In this document: positions 17,045 to 24,384 of the stretch, piece after piece
Numbering within the stretch: the stretch's first letter is position 1
How the letters are laid out: the number at the start of each line of letters is the position of its first letter
Assembly (NCBI GenBank): GCA_017546345.1
Contig: JAFYXB010000026.1
Location: 1-52,857 of the forward strand
Source of the DNA: Alistipes sp.
Lineage (GTDB): Bacteria; Bacteroidota; Bacteroidia; Bacteroidales; Rikenellaceae
Reading direction: 5' to 3'
DNA length: 52,857 nt
Position numbers and translations under genes: made by a program
The notes under the pieces: generated by a model
What the model saw: the letters and a program-made list of their open reading frames with translations, nothing else
Told to the model about the DNA's origin: nothing
The model's database searches: none

Positions 17045-19783
17045 TTGAGACATTTATTCACAAAATATCTGCCTTCGACACTCCTCGTGGCAATCGTAGC
17101 TTCGCTTCTAAGCGGAGTTGTTGGCGTTGGTGCAAGCAGCTTCGACCTGCTCTACAGCATCGACACGGCCAACATGCACCGTAGCGCCGCGACATCGTCC
17201 GTAATGGAGGCATCGACAATGACACCACCAGAGCGCAGCACAACATCTTCGCCTGCGCCACGATCGACAGCACCACAATCTCAGACAAGCGAAAGACGCG
17301 ATACGGTACGTCGCAAAGCTAAATCATCGTTCAACGACATTGTCGAGGGTAAGGCCGCAGACTCCGTAGTATTCGACGCACGCAATAAGATGATATACAG
17401 CTACAAGAGTGGCGATGTAACATATCAGGGCATGAACCTCAAGGCCGACTATATGCGTGTTGATATGCAGACCAAGGATATCTTTGCACACGGCTATAGC
17501 GACACCGTAGACGGCAAGGCTAAGCAGACACACCCCGAGTTCTCGGATGGCGGTTCGCCATATTCGATGGATACGATCACCTACAACCTCGACACGCGCA
17601 AGGCTAAGATTAAGGGTATCGCAACACAGCAGGGTGATGGTTGGCTGATTGGTAACGAGGTGAAGATGCACCCCGACGAGAGCATTCACATTGGCGATGG
17701 CAAGTACACGACATGTGATTGTACGGACCACCCCCACTTCTATATCAATATGACGCAGGCCAAGATTATCCCCAACAAGAAGATTGTCACCGGCTATGCC
17801 TACCTTGTTATGGAGGATGTACCTATCTACTTCCCCGGTATCCCCGAGGCCTTCTTCCCTATCAGCCAAGGCCCTAAGTCGGGTATCTTGATGCCTACCT
17901 ATGGTGAGGATGCCAAAGGTTTCTTCATTCGCGATTTGGGCTACTACTTCAAGCTTGGCGAGCACATGGACTTGGCTATTCGAGGTGGCATCTACACCCT
18001 TGGTTCGTGGGAGGTATCGGCACTTTCGCAGTACGTGAAGCGATATAAGTTCAAGGGCAACTTCAACCTTCAGTATGCCGCTGTGCGCTCGGGCGAGAAG
18101 GGCGAGCCTGACTTCGTTCAGCAGAACAACTACAAGATTCAGTGGACACACTCGCAGGATCCTAAGGCTAACCCTGGATCTACATTCTCGGCATCGGTAA
18201 ACCTTACGTCAAGTGGCTATAGCAAATATTCGGCAACATCGGTAAACGACATCCTTGCAACACAGACCAACTCTTCAATCTCGTATTCGAAGAATTGGGA
18301 GGGTACACCATTCTCTCTTGCTCTGAACATGGCCGTATCTCAGAACTCTAAGGATAAGACTATCGCCGTAACACTTCCTACCATCACCTTCAACGTGGCG
18401 AGCTTCAACCCGCTAAAGCGCAGAGAGGCCGTAGGTAAGACACGTTGGTACGAGAAGATCAAGATGAGCTACTCGATGAAAATGACCAATACGGTGAACA
18501 CCACCGAGGAGGATATGTTCACAAAGGAGACACTCTACAAGATGAAGAACGGTATTCAGCACACGATACCCGTATCGACATCGCTATCGCTCTTCAACTA
18601 TATCAACGTAAGCCCCTCGTTCAACTACACCGAGAGATGGTATTTCAAGAAGGTTAGCCAGCAGTGGAATAACGAGACGCGTCAGCTTGAGACACTCGAG
18701 CCAGAGTATGGCTTCTGGCGTATATACAACTACAACGCCTCGGTATCGGCCAATACCACTATCTATGGTACATACGTAGCAAAAAAGAAGGAGCGTAAGT
18801 TACAAGCCGTGCGTCACACCCTAACGCCCAACATTGGTTTTGCCTACGCCCCCGACTTTAGCCGTCAGAAGTATGGTTTCTACGAGACTGTGCAGACCGA
18901 TACAACAGGCCGCTTTAAGGTATACTCACCATTTACGGATAACGCTTACGGCGTACCCAGCAGCGGTGAGCAGCTCGCCATCACCTTTGGTCTATCACAA
19001 ACCCTCGAGGCCAAGATACGCACCAAAGATACGGTCAAGAAGATAAAGCTTATCGACCAGATCTCTATCACTGGTTCATACAACTTCCTTGCCGATTCGC
19101 TTCGTCTGTCGAATCTGCCCATATCTTTGCGCACGACAATCTATCAGAACATCGCCCTCAACCTATCGTTCACCCTCGACCCATACGAGGTGTCACCCGA
19201 GGGTGTGCGCTACAATAAGCTAATGTGGGCTCGCGGTCTGCCTGGTCGTGTGCAGAGTGCAAGTTGGAGCTTCGGCTACACCTTCCGCTCACGTCAGGAT
19301 AAGAGTTCTGTAGCAGGTAACGATATCACATCGCTACCCGCCGAGTATTTCAACTGCTGGTCCGACCCCTATGGAGAGCTAAATCCCGCAATGCGCCGAC
19401 AGTGGATGGCTGGCCAATACTACGACTTCTCGATACCGTGGAACTTTGGCTTCAACTATAGCATCAGCTATAATGCGCAGTATGTGAATAACGGAACGAC
19501 GGGTTATCGTAAGAATATTAACTCGACGATTAACTTCAACGCAAGTACGACAATCACACCCAAGACGATGATTACCGCATCGACGGGTTACGACTTTATC
19601 ACGCGTAAGATGTCTATGACCTCTATTACGCTCACGCGCGACCTACACTGCTGGCAGATGTCCTTCACGTGGATACCATTCGGCGCTCACCGTAGCTGGG
19701 CATTTAACATCGGTGTTAAGGCCGCATCGCTTGCCGACCTTAAGTTCGACAAGAGCGTCACGCAGTACGATAATATGTACTAA
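17045..19783 (+). CDS. lptD: LPS-assembly outer membrane protein LptD (Bacteroidetes type)
   Basis: The 912-residue protein has an N-terminal hydrophobic signal (about 10-30), a Ser/Thr/Pro-rich stretch, an OstA/LptA-like jellyroll domain (about 90-260, with VVFDARNKMIYSYKSGDVTY) and a large beta barrel to the C-terminus. The barrel shows alternating aromatic strands and ends in a Tyr. LptD with LptE inserts lipopolysaccharide into the outer leaflet. The SQGPKSGILMPTYG segment is typical of the transition into the barrel. Codon use matches its neighbours. The start at 17045 precedes a good signal peptide; no closer alternative fits. It ends 23 bp before a strong hairpin. Confidence 0.9.
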   Translation: MRHLFTKYLPSTLLVAIVASLLSGVVGVGASSFDLLYSIDTANMHRSAATSSVMEASTMTPPERSTTSSPAPRSTAPQSQTSERRDTVRRKAKSSFNDIVEGKAADSVVFDARNKMIYSYKSGDVTYQGMNLKADYMRVDMQTKDIFAHGYSDTVDGKAKQTHPEFSDGGSPYSMDTITYNLDTRKAKIKGIATQQGDGWLIGNEVKMHPDESIHIGDGKYTTCDCTDHPHFYINMTQAKIIPNKKIVTGYAYLVMEDVPIYFPGIPEAFFPISQGPKSGILMPTYGEDAKGFFIRDLGYYFKLGEHMDLAIRGGIYTLGSWEVSALSQYVKRYKFKGNFNLQYAAVRSGEKGEPDFVQQNNYKIQWTHSQDPKANPGSTFSASVNLTSSGYSKYSATSVNDILATQTNSSISYSKNWEGTPFSLALNMAVSQNSKDKTIAVTLPTITFNVASFNPLKRREAVGKTRWYEKIKMSYSMKMTNTVNTTEEDMFTKETLYKMKNGIQHTIPVSTSLSLFNYINVSPSFNYTERWYFKKVSQQWNNETRQLETLEPEYGFWRIYNYNASVSANTTIYGTYVAKKKERKLQAVRHTLTPNIGFAYAPDFSRQKYGFYETVQTDTTGRFKVYSPFTDNAYGVPSSGEQLAITFGLSQTLEAKIRTKDTVKKIKLIDQISITGSYNFLADSLRLSNLPISLRTTIYQNIALNLSFTLDPYEVSPEGVRYNKLMWARGLPGRVQSASWSFGYTFRSRQDKSSVAGNDITSLPAEYFNCWSDPYGELNPAMRRQWMAGQYYDFSIPWNFGFNYSISYNAQYVNNGTTGYRKNINSTINFNASTTITPKTMITASTGYDFITRKMSMTSITLTRDLHCWQMSFTWIPFGAHRSWAFNIGVKAASLADLKFDKSVTQYDNMY

Positions 19784-19806
19784 CAGACATAGGCCGTTGT
19801 ACAACG

Positions 19807-19846
19807 CAATAAGAGCCACCCAACACACGTTGGATGGCTCTTATTG
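19807..19846. terminator. Bidirectional terminator hairpin after lptD
   Basis: caataagagccac-ccaac and gttgg-a-tggctcttattg pair almost perfectly (about 17 bp with loop acac). T-rich flanks on both strands suit termination of lptD. Confidence 0.75.
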
Positions 19847-19980
19847 TATCCGACCGCACTCCACCAAGACTGCACCCTATTTTAATCCCACAACCCCATT
19901 TTAACATATAAGCTACGACTACACCACACACGCACCCTCTCACGCATAGATAGTCCGCCAGAGGCCGAGGTATAAGCACA

Positions 19981-20007
19981 AAAAAAGCTGACCATTTCTG
20001 ATCAGCT
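19981..20007 (-). terminator. Terminator of tRNA-Leu
   Basis: Leftward, agctga (20007-20002) and tcagct (19991-19986) form a stem followed by seven Ts. It begins 5 nt after the tRNA 3' end. Confidence 0.75.
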
Positions 20008-20011
20008 TCAG

Positions 20012-20095
20012 TGCCCAGGACGAGACTCGAACTCACACGAGCTTGCGCTCACTACCCCCTCACAGTAGCGTGTCTACCAATTTCACCACCTGGGC
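20012..20095 (-). tRNA. tRNA-Leu (anticodon GAG)
   Basis: The 84-nt class II tRNA has acceptor arms GCCCAGG/CCTGGGC, a D arm with the TTGGTAGAC loop, anticodon stem CTACT/GGTAG with loop GTGAGGG (anticodon GAG), a long variable arm GAGC-GCAA-GCTC and T loop GTTCGAGTC. CCA is not encoded. It reads CUU/CUC leucine codons. Confidence 0.95.
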
Positions 20096-20115
20096 TTTTT
20101 GCGGGTTTGCGGGTG

Positions 20116-20147
20116 CAAATATATAGACTATTTTTCGAATCACCAAA
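20116..20147 (-). promoter_or_regulatory. Promoter of tRNA-Leu
   Basis: Read leftward, TTTG (20147-20144), a 20-bp spacer and TATATTTG (20123-20116) match the Bacteroidetes -33/-7 consensus. It is 20 bp upstream of the tRNA. Confidence 0.75.
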
Positions 20148-20216
20148 CTTTTTTCGAAAAATTTTCGAAAAATTTTAAGGCGCAATAGCTAACTCATTGC
20201 TACTGCGCCTTTTAGA

Positions 20217-21506
20217 TTAGAGTGAGAATTCTGCCTTAAGGCGATCCACCTCATCCAACTTCTCCCAACCGAAGAACTCTACCTCCTTAGCGAACTCCTT
20301 ACCACCGCCTACGAAGCGTACAATCTCGGTGTAGGGACGGCGACCAAAGTGGCCATAAGATGCCGTAGCCTCGAAAATAGGATACTTCAAGCCAAAGCGC
20401 TCAACGATAGCCGCAGGACGAAGATCGAAGAGACGACCAATCTTCTCAGCAATCTGGCCATCGGTCATATTTACATTTGCCGTGCCGTATGTATCAACAT
20501 AGATTGACAAAGGCTGTGCGATACCGATAGCGTAGCTAACCTGCACGAGTACCTCACGTGCGATGCCTGCAGCAACCATATTCTTTGCGATGTGGCGCGC
20601 TGCATAAGCTGCCGAGCGATCCACCTTCGAAGAGTCCTTACCAGAGAAGGCACCACCACCGTGAGCACCACGACCACCGTAGGTATCAACGATAATCTTA
20701 CGACCCGTAAGACCTGTATCACCGTGAGGACCGCCGATAACAAACTTACCTGTTGGGTTCACGTGAAGTATGTAATCCTCGCCAATAAGCTCCGAGAGAC
20801 GATCGTTAGCACGCTCCAAACGAGCCTTAACACGTGGGATAAGGATCTCGCGAACATCCTTAGCGATGATGCGCTGCATCTCCTTCTCGGCCTCAGCATC
20901 GCTACGTGTGTGCGATGGGAGAATAAACTCGTCGTGCTGCGTAGATACAACGATTGTGTGTACGCGCTGTGGACGACGCTGGTCATCATACTCGATAGTC
21001 ACCTGGCTCTTTGCATCGGGACGCAAGTAGCGCATAACCTCGCCCTCACGACGAATTACAGCAAGCTCCTTGAGAATAACGTGTGAGAGGATAAGTGTTG
21101 CGGGCATAAACTCGCGAGTCTCATCTACGGCATAGCCGAACATGATACCCTGATCACCTGCACCCTGCTCCTCGCCCTCGGGACGATCTACACCCTGGTT
21201 GATATCCGCCGACTGCTCGTGAATAGCCGACAAAATACCGCACGACGCAGCGTCAAACTGATACTCGCTACGGTTGTAGCCGATGCGATCAATTACGCGG
21301 CGTGCCACACCCTGAATATCGACATAACCCTCCGAGCGCACCTCACCCGACACCACTACAAGACCTGTGGTGCAGAGCGTCTCGCACGCAACCTTAGAGT
21401 TGGCGTCGTGACGCAAGAACTCGTCGAGAATAGCGTCTGAGATCTGATCCGAAACCTTATCGGGATGTCCCTCTGAGACAGACTCCGATGTAAACAAAAA
21501 TGCCAT
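20217..21506 (-). CDS. metK: S-adenosylmethionine synthase MetK
   Basis: The 429-residue enzyme makes SAM from methionine and ATP. Signatures in order: [18 protein letters not shown] (about 10-27), DQGIMFGYA (about 118-126), and the P-loop-like [20 protein letters not shown] (283-302). Length is longer than the roughly 384 residues of E. coli MetK but usual for Bacteroidales. It has its own promoter about 190 bp upstream and a leader with three stem-loops, which suggests control at the RNA level. The gene ends about 120 bp from the tRNA-Leu gene, both on the leftward strand. Confidence 0.97.
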   Translation of the reverse strand: MAFLFTSESVSEGHPDKVSDQISDAILDEFLRHDANSKVACETLCTTGLVVVSGEVRSEGYVDIQGVARRVIDRIGYNRSEYQFDAASCGILSAIHEQSADINQGVDRPEGEEQGAGDQGIMFGYAVDETREFMPATLILSHVILKELAVIRREGEVMRYLRPDAKSQVTIEYDDQRRPQRVHTIVVSTQHDEFILPSHTRSDAEAEKEMQRIIAKDVREILIPRVKARLERANDRLSELIGEDYILHVNPTGKFVIGGPHGDTGLTGRKIIVDTYGGRGAHGGGAFSGKDSSKVDRSAAYAARHIAKNMVAAGIAREVLVQVSYAIGIAQPLSIYVDTYGTANVNMTDGQIAEKIGRLFDLRPAAIVERFGLKYPIFEATASYGHFGRRPYTEIVRFVGGGKEFAKEVEFFGWEKLDEVDRLKAEFSL

Positions 21507-21546
21507 ACCTTATATATTTTATAATTTTGTTATTAAACCCTGGTCG

Positions 21547-21666
21547 TATACCTATATGGTATAACGCCCCAACAACGCAGAAGTTGTTCGGTTGATTGCA
21601 AAATATTTAGTGCAGCGGAGATAGTTTAGAATACCGTTTTAGCACTTTTTTATTGTGGTTGCAATC
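21547..21666 (-). promoter_or_regulatory. Structured metK leader, cis-regulatory RNA candidate
   Basis: Between promoter and start the transcript can form, 5' to 3': an outer stem gattgcaa/ttgcaatc (21659-21666 with 21594-21601) enclosing agtgc/gcact (21609-21613 with 21642-21646), then aacaac/gttgtt (21571-21576 with 21583-21588), then tatacc/ggtata (21547-21552 with 21558-21563). Position upstream of metK suggests SAM- or methionine-responsive control, but the sequence does not clearly match a SAM riboswitch class I can recall. Confidence 0.5.
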
Positions 21667-21697
21667 AGCTCAAATCCATCCACATTGTTTTCGGCTG

Positions 21698-21705
21698 CAA
21701 AGGTA
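21698..21705 (-). promoter_or_regulatory. -7 box of metK
   Basis: Read leftward the bases are TACCTTTG, a full TAnnTTTG match; only a partial -33 (GTTG) lies at the expected distance. The predicted leader is about 185 nt. Confidence 0.65.
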
Positions 21706-21783
21706 ATGAAAAATTCGAAACGCACAACCGCAACCCCTTCATTTTTATTTATAGAGGTATAAGCTACAAATATATAATAGTAT

Positions 21784-21846
21784 ATAAACAAAAGAAATAG
21801 GCGGGAGTCTCACGACTGCCGCCTATACCCCAGAAACAAGTTCTGT
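21784..21846. repeat. 63-bp direct repeat, copy 1 (R1)
   Basis: This copy is identical over 63 bp to the one at 22096-22158. Its centre is a palindrome, aggcgg-g-agtc/gact-g-ccgcct with loop tcac. Read leftward, the stem is followed by ATTTCTTTTGTTT, so it can act as a terminator on that strand. No coding frame is evident. Confidence 0.85.
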
Positions 21847-21910
21847 TTAATATAAATTATTGCGCAAGCACAATTCCGTATCCAAGCTACTAACTCTCCT
21901 TAAGGCTTGA

Positions 21911-22062
21911 GCAGAGCAAGAGTGGTGTGGCGAGGGTAATGCCGTAGGCATAGAGCTGCGATATTATGACTATGGGAGCTTGCTCACTGATAGTCATAAT
22001 ATTGCAGTTTGTTATGTTGCGTAGCAATATGCCCTCGCCACACCACACGCAGACAACTCTGC
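21911..22062. repeat. Multi-branched palindromic element A (cloverleaf-like)
   Basis: An exact 15-bp outer stem (21922-21936 with 22032-22046), extended by a 6-bp outer pair gcagag/ctctgc (21911-21916 with 22057-22062), encloses three hairpins: ATGCC-GTA-GGCAT (21939-21951); a long arm with a 20-bp stem starting agctgc, whose apex is gagc-tt-gctc; and ATGTTGC-GTA-GCAATAT (22014-22030). Three pairs are G-T on the + strand (two in the long arm, one in the third hairpin) and would be A-C on the other strand, so an RNA, if made, is more likely rightward. I found no promoter. It is bracketed by the two 63-bp repeats. Confidence 0.75.
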
Positions 22063-22084
22063 CACGCCGCGGGAGCAGTCAGGA

Positions 22085-22162
22085 GTTTACAGAACATAAA
22101 CAAAAGAAATAGGCGGGAGTCTCACGACTGCCGCCTATACCCCAGAAACAAGTTCTGTAAAC
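22085..22162. repeat. 63-bp direct repeat, copy 2 (R2), with flanking 11-bp inverted arms
   Basis: The repeat itself is 22096-22158. It lies within perfect arms gtttacagaac (22085-22095) and gttctgtaaac (22152-22162), which copy 1 only half retains. Copy 2 is therefore the more complete unit: an outer 11-bp stem around an inner 26-nt hairpin. Confidence 0.85.
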
Positions 22163-22177
22163 TACTAACCCAAACTT

Positions 22178-22212
22178 AAATAAATGAAGAAACCTAGTGG
22201 TTTTCAACCACT
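22178..22212. repeat. Tagged hairpin d1
   Basis: A 19-nt tag (22178-22196, aaataaatgaagaaaccta) leads into the hairpin agtggtt-ttc-aaccact (22196-22212). The same tag recurs at 22320 before a different hairpin. Leftward, the hairpin is followed by the T-rich complement of the tag, as in a terminator. The stretch 22213-22319 is AT-rich and holds only weak inverted repeats. Confidence 0.6.
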
Positions 22213-22319
22213 TATCGTATTATTTTGCAAATACCTTGCCAAAGTATTTGACTAAATAATTCTTTTATTTACTCCTCATTTATACCCTCAGTGCAAAACT
22301 ACTCCTTTGCCCGACTTAT

Positions 22320-22361
22320 AAATAAATGAAGAAACCTAACTACGCGGTTCTGCCGTCGTAG
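22320..22361. repeat. Tagged hairpin d2
   Basis: The same 19-nt tag (22320-22338) is followed by ctacg-cgg/ccg-t-cgtag (22340-22361) with loop ttctg. The tag is conserved but the stem sequence differs from d1. Confidence 0.6.
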
Positions 22362-22654
22362 CTGTACGGGTTATGTGCAACACTCGTGCCAATATAACGA
22401 TTCACCAAATCGAAATATTGTTTTCCCTCGACATTAACCCATTTTGAATATATTTTGCGAATTGCGACAATAGCACAACTATTGCAAGATGATATATAGG
22501 GTATTCGTATCACGTAGGATAGCTGGATTCGAACTTTGCCTGCAAAGTAGAGCCGATACATTATAAAAACCGGCGCAGACCGAAGGGCGAGCAATAAGCC
22601 ATTATCATATCGGCTCAACCAACGCAAGTGAGAATCAGGCAGACCAAAGCACAA
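22340..22654 (-). other. Open frame of 104 codons in repeat island, coding status doubtful
   Basis: The frame ends in KQYFDLVNRYIGTSVAHNPY followed by SYDGRTA, which reads more like protein than noise, and its last codons lie in hairpin d2. The first half is rich in Arg, Leu and Ser and overlaps palindromic DNA. There is no clear promoter, no recognised domain and no neighbour gene on that strand other than tRNA-Gln. It may be a relic or a chance frame in a repeated element. Confidence 0.2.
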
Positions 22655-22677
22655 GGTCGACGGTTGAGCGGCCCCAA

Positions 22678-22785
22678 GTTTGCAAGAGGAGAGCTCGCGA
22701 TGGCGTGGAGTGTTTGAGCTACGATGCTTGCATCAGTGGCACAAGCACCACACGACAGGTGTAGGTACTACACCCTCTTGCAAAC
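22678..22785. repeat. Multi-branched palindromic element B
   Basis: Outer stem gtttgcaagag/ctcttgcaaac (22678-22688 with 22775-22785) encloses a weak first hairpin (cgc-gatg-gcg), a long middle arm (22710-22748) with apex gatgc-tt-gcatc, and a third hairpin ggtgtag-GTA-ctacacc (22758-22774). The plan resembles element A, including the TT apex and the GTA loop, while the stem sequences differ. Two T-G pairs in the middle arm again favour the + strand if it is RNA. It ends 20 bp before the tRNA-Gln terminator. Confidence 0.6.
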
Positions 22786-22796
22786 ATAATAAGAAA

Positions 22797-22826
22797 CAAA
22801 AAAAAGCGACTCTCGAAAGAGTCGCT
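22797..22826 (-). terminator. Terminator of tRNA-Gln
   Basis: Leftward, agcgactct and agagtcgct (22826-22818 with 22813-22805) form a perfect 9-bp stem followed by a T run. It starts 5 nt after the tRNA. Confidence 0.85.
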
Positions 22827-22830
22827 TAAG

Positions 22831-22901
22831 TTGGGCTACCTGGATTCGAACCAAGAATGACAGGACCAGAATCTGTAGTGTTACCATTACACCAAAGCCC
22901 A
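22831..22901 (-). tRNA. tRNA-Gln (anticodon CTG)
   Basis: The 71-nt tRNA has acceptor arms TGGGCTT/TAGCCCA, D stem GTGT/ACAC, anticodon loop TTCTGGT (CTG) and T arm CTTGG-TTCGAAT-CCAGG. CCA is not encoded. Two pairs are imperfect: T7-T66 in the acceptor and an A-C at the loop-side end of the anticodon stem. The promoter and terminator are intact, so it is probably functional. Confidence 0.9.
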
Positions 22902-22920
22902 AAATTTTTTTTTTACGATG

Positions 22921-22951
22921 CAAAAGTAGAACTTTATTTTTGATTTGCAAA
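22921..22951 (-). promoter_or_regulatory. Promoter of tRNA-Gln
   Basis: Read leftward, TTTG (22951-22948), a 19-bp spacer and TACTTTTG (22928-22921) give a full Bacteroidetes consensus. Confidence 0.8.
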
Positions 22952-22972
22952 GAAAAATGCGAAAAAATTTCA

Positions 22973-22980
22973 TACCTTTG
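22973..22980 (+). promoter_or_regulatory. -7 box of nucleoside symporter gene
   Basis: TACCTTTG lies 50 bp before the ATG at 23030. The divergent tRNA-Gln promoter is within 25 bp. Confidence 0.6.
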
Positions 22981-23029
22981 TTAAAATTTTTGGAGCAACA
23001 GTTATTGTATAACTTATAAGTCACTGATT

Positions 23030-24373
23030 ATGAAGAATATCAAGTTACGACTCATCGTAATGAATTTTTTGCAGTTTGCAGCATGGGGAGCCTATCTAAC
23101 CTGCATCGGACAGTTTTTAGGCAAAGTTGGCCTCGGCAGCTACATCTCATGGTTCTACATTGCGCAGGGTATAGTCTCGATTTTTATGCCCGCAATTATG
23201 GGCGCTATCGCCGATAAGTATGTGCAGCCACAGCGTCTGCTCGGCATTTCACACCTCCTTGCCGGTGGTTTTATGCTCGTAGCAGCATATTTCGGCATTG
23301 AGGCTACGCATATTGCTGCGGCAAATGCCGAGAATGTGGAGTTCGTGGGCAACATCTGGCCAATCTTTATACCCTATCTTATTAGCGTGGCTTTCTATAT
23401 GCCAACTATCGCGCTGTCGAATACCGTAGCATTTGGCACACTCACACGTGCCAACCTCGACTTCGTAAAGGCCTTTCCTCCTATCCGCACGCTTGGCACC
23501 ATCGGCTTTATCGCCTCGATGTGGCTTGTAAATAGCTTCTCGTTCGGCTTGGAGCTCTCGGCACAGCAGACCTACATGCAGCTTATCATCAGCGGCGCAT
23601 TGAGCATCATTCTCGGTCTCTACTCATTCTCCTTGCCCGCATGTCCTATCACAGCAGGTGGCGAGAAGAAGAGTCTTGCTCAGCGTCTTGGTCTCGATGC
23701 TTTCGTATTGTTCAAGAGCAAACAGATGGCGATGTTCTTCATCTTCTCTATGCTTTTAGGCGTGTCGCTGCAGATTACCAACGGTTTTGCAACGCCATAT
23801 ATCGAGAGCTTCGCATCGGTATCGGATAGCTGGTTTGCAAAGAATCCTACGATGCTCGTATCCGTATCACAGATCTCGGAGGCTTTATGTATCCTCATGA
23901 CATCGTTCTTCTTGATTCGCTTCGGCATCAAGCGCGTTATGCTTATCGCAATGTTTGCATGGGTGCTACGCTTCGGACTCTTTGGCGTGGGTAGCACCGA
24001 GACTACACTCGGTATATTGGCACTTATATCATCTTGCTTGGTATATGGCGTTGCCTTCGACTTCTTCAACGTGTCGGGCGCGATGTTCGTACAGCAGGAG
24101 GCACCCAAAGCTATGCAGGGCAGCGCTCAGGGTCTCTTTATGCTTATGACCAACGGTATCGGTGCTTCGGTCGGCACTTGGATCGCTGGCAAAGTTGTCG
24201 ATCACTTCTGTTCATGGCAGGGTGGCCACCTTCTCTCGCGTGAGGAGTTTACGAATGGATGGCAAGATACATGGTTTATCTTTGCGGGCTACGCCTTGGT
24301 CGTAACCATCGCCTTTATGGTGCTTTTCCGCTATAAGCACGACCCTAATAAGATGTCTCACATCGGCGAATAA
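23030..24373 (+). CDS. NupG-like nucleoside:H+ symporter (MFS)
   Basis: The 447-residue protein has about twelve membrane helices and matches the nucleoside:H+ symporter family in its start (LRLIVMNFLQFAAWGAYL), the loop GAIADKYVQPQRLLG and the late GIGASVGTWIAGKVVDHF. It probably imports nucleosides across the inner membrane. The ATG follows a purine-poor leader typical of this phylum. rarA starts 11 bp after its stop, so the two are probably co-transcribed although functionally unrelated. Confidence 0.88.
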   Translation: MKNIKLRLIVMNFLQFAAWGAYLTCIGQFLGKVGLGSYISWFYIAQGIVSIFMPAIMGAIADKYVQPQRLLGISHLLAGGFMLVAAYFGIEATHIAAANAENVEFVGNIWPIFIPYLISVAFYMPTIALSNTVAFGTLTRANLDFVKAFPPIRTLGTIGFIASMWLVNSFSFGLELSAQQTYMQLIISGALSIILGLYSFSLPACPITAGGEKKSLAQRLGLDAFVLFKSKQMAMFFIFSMLLGVSLQITNGFATPYIESFASVSDSWFAKNPTMLVSVSQISEALCILMTSFFLIRFGIKRVMLIAMFAWVLRFGLFGVGSTETTLGILALISSCLVYGVAFDFFNVSGAMFVQQEAPKAMQGSAQGLFMLMTNGIGASVGTWIAGKVVDHFCSWQGGHLLSREEFTNGWQDTWFIFAGYALVVTIAFMVLFRYKHDPNKMSHIGE

Positions 24374-24384
24374 TATAATAGTAT

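Noticed and set aside
21547..21666. Calling the metK leader a known SAM riboswitch
   Set aside because: Stems are clear but I cannot match conserved core bases of any class; left as a candidate.
21784..22162. Insertion sequence bounded by the 63-bp repeats
   Set aside because: There is no transposase frame between them, and the repeats are direct rather than inverted.
22510..22545. tRNA-like T-arm fragment (ggattcgaac)
   Set aside because: The flanks do not pair as a T stem and no acceptor or anticodon arm is present.
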